DNA from: Hepatocystis sp. ex Piliocolobus tephrosceles | Lineage: Eukaryota; Apicomplexa; Aconoidasida; Haemosporida; Plasmodiidae | Assembly (NCBI GenBank): GCA_902459845.2 | Contig: CABPSV020000035.1 | Location: 1-11,843, forward strand | DNA: 11,843 bases | Direction of reading: 5' to 3' | In this document: positions 8,101-11,843 of the stretch, in pieces | Numbering within the stretch: position 1 is the stretch's first letter | Layout of the letters: every line of letters begins with the position of its first letter | Position numbers and translations under genes: made by a program | The notes under the pieces: model-generated | Seen by the model: only the letters and a program-made list of their open reading frames with translations | Told to the model about the DNA's origin: nothing | Database searches by the model: none

Positions 8101-9419
8101 ACCATATGGTTATCTATATAATCAAGTTTGTATGATAAACTATTAGGAATTATATTAAAACACTGGTTGAATGAAAATTTAAAATTTGTTGGCAGTACTA
8201 AGTTTTGATTGTTAGATGTATCATAATAATTGTAGTAACCCTTTTTTGTATTAGTATTGTTTGTATTAGTATTGTTTGTATTAGTATTGTTTGTGTAGTA
8301 AAACTGGTTTGCGTTTGTAGTTACAGTTGTTAATGGTGATAGATTATTATAAGAATTATTACTATATTGATTTATTAAATTATAATTATCCATTTTATTA
8401 AAAGAATTGATATGGTTATACACATATTCATCATCATATGCATAATTATCAATATAGGTTTCTATTATATTTAATTCATTATTGTAATAGCCAGAAGGTA
8501 CAACTAACACAGGTGTTTTATAATTAATATTTAAGTCGTATGAATAATTTTTATTTATATTTATTTGTTTATTTATATAAAAAACACCTAGTGTGTTTAC
8601 TATATCTGATGATGTACTAATTAGTATGGGATCTTTTTTTTTTGTTTTTTTATATATATTATAATTTTGTAAAAAACATAACAAGCTTTCATTTGCTGCC
8701 TTTATTTTTTTATCATTACACTCGTGTATGTTGTTATAATGACACATGTCCTTAAAATTTTTTTTTTTTTTTTTTTTATTATCAATTTTTAAACATGCAC
8801 AAGAGGAGAATTCTGCTTTTGTATTTATTTCTTCACTACAATCAGTGTTTATATTTTTTGCGTTTATATTTATTTTATTTTTTTTTTTAAGATTATGGGA
8901 GTAATAGTAAATAGAGTTTTTTTCTTTTTTATGTTTATGTTTACTTGTCTCAACACTGGATCCACGTCGTTCGCAAGTGTTAAACCTGTACTTAGAACCA
9001 TCACTTTTTTCACTATCGCTTACTTCATTATCACTTCTTTCATAATAACTTTTTTCACTATAATCTTTTTCATTATCACTTAAATTATTACCCTCCTTAT
9101 TGTTTTTTTTTTTTTTAAACACATTTTTATTATTTACATTTTTTTTATCAAAACTTTCATTATACTTATTTTGACTTATACCGCAAATTTTATCTACCGC
9201 ATGATACCCTTTAATTTCATTCAATATATTCTGATTTTTTAAATCATAAATCATATATGTATTTTTAACCTCTTTACAAATAAAATCATTTAAAACATTA
9301 TTTTTATTATTAGCTGTATTTTTATTAATCGAATCGATAGTAACGCTTATTTTATTTGGCTCCTTATACATGTTAAGTCTATGTAAAGGATAAATATGCA
9401 AATTAAGTTTTTCCTCCAT
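2094..9419 (-). CDS. Giant WD40-repeat protein, Mio/MIOS (Sea4)-like
   Basis: The main exon is 2271-9419 (2383 residues); an inferred last exon at 2094-2144 brings the total to about 2399 aa. The ATG at 9417-9419 is preceded by an in-frame TGA nine bases upstream and a U27 tract in the leader. The clearest conserved part is a WD40-like core, residues about 640-900. CDACLSLC, then VLLGG and YIYDRR (about 672-706), form one blade. A second holds YPYIVACVNG and a classic LWDIR (about 795-835). A third, about 845-900, includes IEWVRIKPC and SKVYVRKI. Compared from memory, this order resembles animal Mios (DACLSLC...LLAG...FDLR, then IWDLR). Mio is a GATOR2/SEA subunit acting on lysosome or vacuole surfaces in TORC1 control. 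Residues about 115-160 are Ser/Asp/Glu-rich; about 1980-2010 are Lys/Arg-rich and NLS-like. No C-terminal CxxC/RING cluster of the kind Mio carries is visible. Most of the length is Asn/Lys low complexity and tandem repeats, listed separately. It could instead be another WD40 scaffold. Confidence 0.85.
2145..2270 (-). other. Inferred 3'-proximal intron of the WD40 gene
   Basis: A 126-nt intron with donor GTATAT and acceptor TTGCAG on the minus strand. It is A+T-rich with a T-rich 3' half, as in other Plasmodium introns. If it is retained, translation stops at the TAA at 2256-2258 after four extra residues. Confidence 0.78.
2916..3095 (-). repeat. Six copies of a 30-bp unit (NNSTINKVEK)
   Basis: Six head-to-tail 30-bp copies encode a ten-residue unit with consensus NNSTINKVEK, at about residues 2109-2168. 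Copies differ by single bases, such as one Asn for Lys and a Ser for Glu at the edges. The unit is polar, with alternating Asn/Ser/Thr and Lys/Glu. NNST and NST are formal N-glycosylation sequons, but no signal peptide supports entry to the ER. Confidence 0.95.
3410..3478 (-). other. Lysine/arginine-rich segment (NLS-like)
   Basis: The encoded stretch around residues 1980-2003 contains KNRKRKKKINKKKKIKEKR, a dense basic cluster. It could be a nuclear localisation or nucleic-acid-binding patch, or simply the product of poly(A) codon bias. It lies in low-complexity surroundings with no recognisable domain. Confidence 0.5.
4089..4223 (-). repeat. Nine copies of a 15-bp unit (HFQNE / YCQKE)
   Basis: Nine 15-bp units encode pentapeptides in the order HFQNE, HFQNE, HFQKE, YCQKE x4, HFQNE, YFQNE (about residues 1733-1777). 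The four identical YCQKE copies sit in the middle and the HFQNE type is on both sides, which suggests recent expansion or homogenisation from the centre. The four evenly spaced cysteines are unusual, but they do not match a zinc-finger spacing. Confidence 0.95.
4722..5126 (-). repeat. 27 copies of a 15-bp unit (TVV[K/E]D array)
   Basis: Twenty-seven exact-length 15-bp units encode [K/E]-D-T-V-V (residues about 1432-1566, 135 aa). Edge units carry His in place of Asp (KHTVT, KHTVA, KHTVV). Within the array almost all changes are Lys/Glu switches or a silent Thr codon change. Positions 4902-4946 and 4947-4991 are identical 45-bp blocks, direct evidence of duplication in three-unit steps. An alternating hydrophobic/charged pentapeptide suggests an extended or fibrous segment rather than a globular fold. 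The complementary strand is open in all three frames across the array, a consequence of the repeat. Confidence 0.97.
5231..5263 (-). repeat. Pro-Gln dipeptide repeat
   Basis: Tandem 6-bp units (ggttgt on the plus strand) encode PQPQPQPQPQ at about residues 1386-1397, just before the TVV[K/E]D array. It probably forms an extended polyproline-like linker. It stands out because its codons are G+C-richer than the surrounding Asn/Lys sequence. Confidence 0.9.
6141..6215 (-). repeat. Five copies of a 15-bp unit (NNNGH)
   Basis: Five 15-bp units encode NNNGH repeats (residues about 1069-1093) with only one base difference (ggccg against gaccg). The histidines are spaced every five residues in an Asn-rich loop. 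The array interrupts the region following the WD40-like core. Confidence 0.95.
6393..6491 (-). repeat. Eleven copies of a 9-bp unit (EKT/ERT), 36-bp superperiod
   Basis: Eleven 9-bp units encode EKT tripeptides (residues about 977-1009). Every fourth unit is ERT, giving the pattern EKT x3, ERT, EKT x3, ERT, EKT x3, so the true duplicated block is 36 bp. The product is a highly charged, likely helical or extended segment located after the third WD40-like blade. Confidence 0.95.
7140..7244 (-). repeat. Seven copies of a 15-bp unit (NQTCI)
   Basis: Seven 15-bp units encode INQTC repeats, ending KNQTC and INQKC (residues about 726-760). The array lies between two WD40-like blades, so it probably sits in a loop extending from the propeller. 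Seven cysteines at five-residue spacing are unusual for a cytosolic loop. NQT is a formal sequon, but there is no secretion signal. Confidence 0.95.
7672..7705 (-). repeat. Two copies of an 18-bp-spaced unit (SLNW)
   Basis: The 16-bp sequence tcccaatttaaggagt occurs at 7672-7687 and 7690-7705. It encodes DSLNWDNSLNWEN at about residues 571-583, preceded by a related DSW. This is a Trp-rich patch next to a poly-Asn run, near the start of the WD40-like region. Confidence 0.9.
7899..7958 (-). repeat. Four copies of a 15-bp unit (NGNIN)
   Basis: Four 15-bp units (gttgccgttgttaat on the plus strand, one copy with a for g) encode Asn-Gly-Asn-Ile-Asn repeats inside a long Asn run (residues about 488-507). 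Confidence 0.93.
8248..8292 (-). repeat. Three copies of a 15-bp unit (NTNNT)
   Basis: Three exact 15-bp copies (gtattagtattgttt on the plus strand) encode Thr-Asn-rich sequence at about residues 376-391. It is a further low-complexity insert in the N-terminal third of the WD40 protein. Confidence 0.93.
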
Positions 9420-9429
9420 GATTAATCAC

Positions 9430-9456
9430 AAAAAAAAAAAAAAAAAAAAAAAAAAA
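9430..9456 (-). promoter_or_regulatory. U27 tract in the leader of the WD40 gene
   Basis: A run of 27 A on the plus strand becomes 27 U in the transcript and ends ten bases before the start codon. Poly(dA:dT) upstream of Plasmodium genes is commonly nucleosome-poor, and if transcribed it gives an unstructured leader next to the AUG. The role is inferred. Confidence 0.45.
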
Positions 9457-9587
9457 CGATAGGAATTTTAGGGGAGAAGGGAGTTAAGACCGACAGGTAA
9501 AACACTTATGTATATGTATGTGTGTTCATGAGTACGTACGTATACATGTTCACACAAACACATGCATGTATATATATATATATATGT

Positions 9588-9643
9588 GTATACAGTTGTA
9601 TGTATACAGTTGTATGTATACAGTTATATGTATACAGTTGTAT
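9588..9643. repeat. Four copies of a 14-bp unit
   Basis: Four head-to-tail copies of gtatacagttgtat; the third has a for g. They lie about 170-225 bp upstream of the WD40 start codon, embedded in (TA)n and tatg microsatellite DNA. Each unit contains the palindrome gtatac. Confidence 0.92.
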
Positions 9644-10010
9644 GTATGTGTTTTTTTCTTTTTTTTTTTTTTTTTACATAGCTATATTTATAGTTACATT
9701 TCTAGATCCATTTTTTTATTTATATATTTATTGTTTTTATCGTCAAATTTGCCTGGATGTATAACGCATAGTTATTTAATTGGAGCAGTTGAAACATAAC
9801 TTTTATGTCGTATGTTTTTGTGTTGTTTGTCTTTATGCTCGTTTTTTCCTTTTATTAATAACTCAGCTTCATTTTTTTTTTATTAACAAGTAGGTACTAT
9901 TTTTTTTTTTTTTTTTTTTTTTTCTTTGTCGTTTTCTCTTGTTAACTTTTATTTATTTATTTTTTTTTTTTGATAATTTTGATTTTTTTTGTTAATTTTT
10001 GTTTTTTTTT

Positions 10011-10050
10011 TGTTAAGTCAAGCTTTTTTTTGTTAAGTCAAGCTTTTTTT
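10011..10050. repeat. Exact 20-bp direct duplication
   Basis: The 20-mer tgttaagtcaagcttttttt occurs twice back to back (10011-10030 and 10031-10050) inside T-rich DNA. It is a small tandem duplication in the upstream region of the WD40 gene. Confidence 0.93.
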
Positions 10051-10427
10051 TTTTTTTTATTAATGTCGTTTTTTTTTTTTGTTTGTTAACAAATTGATAC
10101 ATTTTTATTTTTTTTCTTATAATTTTATTTCTTATTTAAAAAATGCTTTTTCACTTTTTTTGCGAAGGCGCTTCATTTGATGTTTATTAAAAATTTTTAA
10201 TTTTAAACAAACGAACATAAAAAGTAGTAGTAGCAATAACAGTAACACTAGTAGTACGTAAAGATGTAAAAAAAAAAAAAAATTCTTTAAAAAAAAAAAA
10301 AAAAGAATAAAAAAGAGAACAGAATAACAAAAAAGAACAAGTAAGAACAAAAAAGCATTTGTAAATATGTCCTTTACTCATTTTTGTGCATCTGCGTAAA
10401 ACAATTGATTTGTTTTTTTTTATTATT

Positions 10428-10609
10428 AATATTTTATTTTAATATTTTATTTTAATATTTTATTTTAACATTTTATTTTAATATTTTATTTTAATATTTT
10501 ATTTTAATATTTTATTTTAATATTTTATTTTAACATTTTATTTTAATATTTTATTTTAATATTTTATTTTAATATTTTATTTTATTACTTTATTTTATTA
10601 CTTTATTTT
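10428..10609. repeat. Fourteen copies of a 13-bp unit
   Basis: Fourteen contiguous 13-bp units, consensus aatattttatttt, fill exactly 182 bp. Units 4 and 9 carry c for t (aacattttatttt), and the last two units are attactttatttt. The unit contains almost no G or C. This is a minisatellite about 1 kb upstream of the WD40 start codon. It is far too short for a Plasmodium centromere, which is kilobases of extreme A+T. Confidence 0.96.
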
Positions 10610-10782
10610 ATTTTGTACCTATGTTGGTAATGTAAAAAAAACATAAAATAACCTACTATGTTGAAGTAAAAGTGCTTAAGTTTATTAAGCCTTTTTGGCA
10701 TTATTTTTATTTTCAAACGGCAATAAAAAAAAAAAAAAACAGATATAAAAACGTAATTGTTAATGAAATTTATAATCAATAG

Positions 10783-10807
10783 ATTGGTTCATATGTTGTG
10801 AATCAAT
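10783..10807 (+). other. Candidate RNA hairpin, 9-bp stem
   Basis: attggttca (10783-10791) can pair with tgaatcaat (10799-10807) across a 7-nt loop, with one G-U pair. A second weaker pairing, ggata (10824-10828) with tatcc (10848-10852), follows. This stretch has fewer homopolymers than its surroundings. No snoRNA boxes or other known RNA signature are clear, so this is only a structural candidate. Confidence 0.25.
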
Positions 10808-11101
10808 ACATAATGATAAAGAGGGATATGTATAGCTATATCATACTTATCCTAAGAAAATATATATTTTTTTTTTTTTTTTTTTTTTTCATGGTATAAT
10901 CTATTCAAAAACTTGGTATTGATTTGGTATTGTTTTTTTTTTTTTTCTTTTCTTCGAAGTATGTTACTGCAATTACTAATACACTGTTGAGGAAAATTGT
11001 TAAATGCGTTTTTTTTCACTTCTTTAAAATGTGTAATTTTTTTAAACAAATTACGCCATATTTTTGTTTAATACGTAAGTTGACATACAAACAAACGTAT
11101 G

Positions 11102-11104
<3 letters not shown>

Positions 11105-11158
<54 letters not shown>
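11105..11158. repeat. (AT)27 microsatellite
   Basis: An uninterrupted AT dinucleotide run of 54 bp in non-coding DNA, the longest in the window. A second, shorter (AT)16 run lies at 11263-11294. Both are likely length-variable between isolates. Confidence 0.95.
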
Positions 11159-11161
<3 letters not shown>

Positions 11162-11259
11162 GTATATACATAACGTATGTAAAATGGAATTATAAAAGTA
11201 CATGCCCATTTACTCATAAGGTCATTTATTCTACATTATGCCATTGATTAGACAAACAT

Positions 11260-11301
<42 letters not shown>

Positions 11302-11654
11302 GGTAAATTAATTAAAAAAATTTGCTATAATATATAGTAAAATTATTTAAATAATATTAACTCTTTCCAAAAGGAATATAATGCCTAGAACGTATCGAAA
11401 GTTAAATATATATGTATATACACACATGTATACACATATGTATATATGTATAATTATATAAGTATTTAATGCGCGACTAAAATGAATATTTTTGTTTGAT
11501 CATATTCAATGCAGAGTGCCTATGCAATATTTAATGGTATCATATGAAAAGTTTATTCCAAATAAAATCATCACCAAAAAGGACAAAAGATAAAATAATT
11601 ATAAAAATAAAGTCTATTACTATTGTAAGACAATTTTACACTTTTTTTTTTTTG

Positions 11655-11761
11655 TTTTCTTATCGTAGTTATGTTTTTTACAATCTTTTTTAGTCTTTTT
11701 TGCAGTCTTTTTTTTTTTTTTTTTTTTTCTTAGCGTAGTTATATTTTTTATAGTCTATTTT
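11655..11761. repeat. Imperfect direct duplication at 70-bp spacing
   Basis: Two related segments, 11655-11691 and 11725-11761, share ttttctta[t/g]cgtagttat[g/a]tttttta followed by a tagtct- or caatct-like end and a T-run. They are offset by exactly 70 bp. They abut the stop codon of the right-edge reading frame and would lie largely in its 3' UTR. Confidence 0.8.
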
Positions 11762-11843
11762 TTTTTTTTTTTTTTTTTATTCCCTGACTTGTTCATAATA
11801 AATTTTGAGAACAGCTCTACAAATACTGATGTCATGTGAACGG
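11755..11843 (-). CDS. 3' end of an unidentified gene, partial at right edge
   Basis: On the minus strand, a frame open to the window edge reads VHMTSVFVELFSKFIMNKSGN, then seven lysines and a TAG stop (11755-11757). The 65 bases before the poly-Lys codons are clearly richer in G+C than any intergenic DNA here, and their codons give a balanced, helix-like peptide, as expected for Plasmodium coding sequence. The poly-Lys tail comes from a 21-T run (11758-11778), exactly seven codons. I do not recognise the family from these 28 residues. It could be the last exon of a longer gene or, less likely, a chance frame. An internal ATG at 11833-11835 would give only 26 aa. Confidence 0.5.
   Translation of the reverse strand, partial: VHMTSVFVELFSKFIMNKSGNKKKKKKK

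Larger units (their letters stand above)
9420..11754. other. Long non-coding region upstream of the WD40 gene
   Basis: About 2.3 kb with no supported gene on either strand. It should contain the leader and promoter of the WD40 gene and, if the right-edge gene is real, that gene's 3' UTR. Contents in order: A27 tract (9430-9456), four 14-bp repeats (9588-9643), T-rich DNA (about 9650-10130), a 20-bp direct repeat (10011-10050), the 13-bp array (10428-10609), a less repetitive stretch (about 10615-10856), T-runs (10867-10889), and (AT)n tracts (11105-11158 and 11263-11294). Short open frames here consist of poly-Phe, poly-Lys or Tyr-Ile microsatellite translation. Confidence 0.75.

Noticed and set aside
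10132..10381. Minus-strand poly-Phe/Leu frames resembling a membrane protein
   Set aside because: The hydrophobicity comes from translating poly(A)/poly(T) runs; composition is that of the flanking intergenic DNA.
10428..10609. Centromere or replication origin
   Set aside because: The array is only 182 bp, while Plasmodium centromeres are kilobase-scale blocks of extreme A+T; nothing here marks an origin.
10924..11160. Plus-strand 78-codon frame
   Set aside because: It starts in a T-run and ends in (AT)27; only the short middle part is non-repetitive.

Overview
The window is very A+T-rich eukaryotic DNA, roughly one-fifth G+C by eye. It has long poly(A)/poly(T) tracts, (AT)n microsatellites, short introns with GT...AG ends, and a protein swollen by Asn/Lys-rich low-complexity runs and short tandem amino-acid repeats. 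That combination points to a malaria parasite (Plasmodium). The style is most like the P. falciparum / Laverania group, but the species is an inference.

Layout. Positions 1-186 are the 5' flank of a plus-strand gene. Positions 187-1190 hold a three-exon gene for the small GTPase Sar1 (191 aa), which starts COPII coat assembly at ER exit sites. I rebuilt its first two exons, 17 and 62 nt, from splice sites and family similarity. Positions 1191-2093 are the gene-free gap between convergent genes; it contains homopolymers and a striking A26/T23 inverted repeat. Positions 2094-9419 (minus strand) hold a very large gene. A 7149-nt exon is followed by a 126-nt intron and a 51-nt last exon that I infer from a matching donor and acceptor, giving about 2399 aa instead of the 2387 aa of the unspliced frame. 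The protein has at least two or three WD40-like blades around residues 640-900. Their sequence resembles the Mio/MIOS (Sea4, GATOR2) family, but they are interrupted by many tandem repeats, and no C-terminal zinc/RING cluster is visible. Positions 9420-11754 are about 2.3 kb of non-coding DNA upstream of that gene, with several tandem arrays including fourteen copies of a 13-bp unit. The last 89 bases (11755-11843, minus strand) look like the 3' end of another gene that runs off the window and ends in seven lysines.

I see no mobile element, CRISPR array, tRNA or rRNA. Sar1 and the WD40 protein are adjacent, but nothing in the sequence ties them functionally. The points most worth a second look are the Mio-like WD40 protein without its zinc domain, the missed last exon, the strong preference for 15-bp repeat units in that gene, and the partial gene at the right edge.
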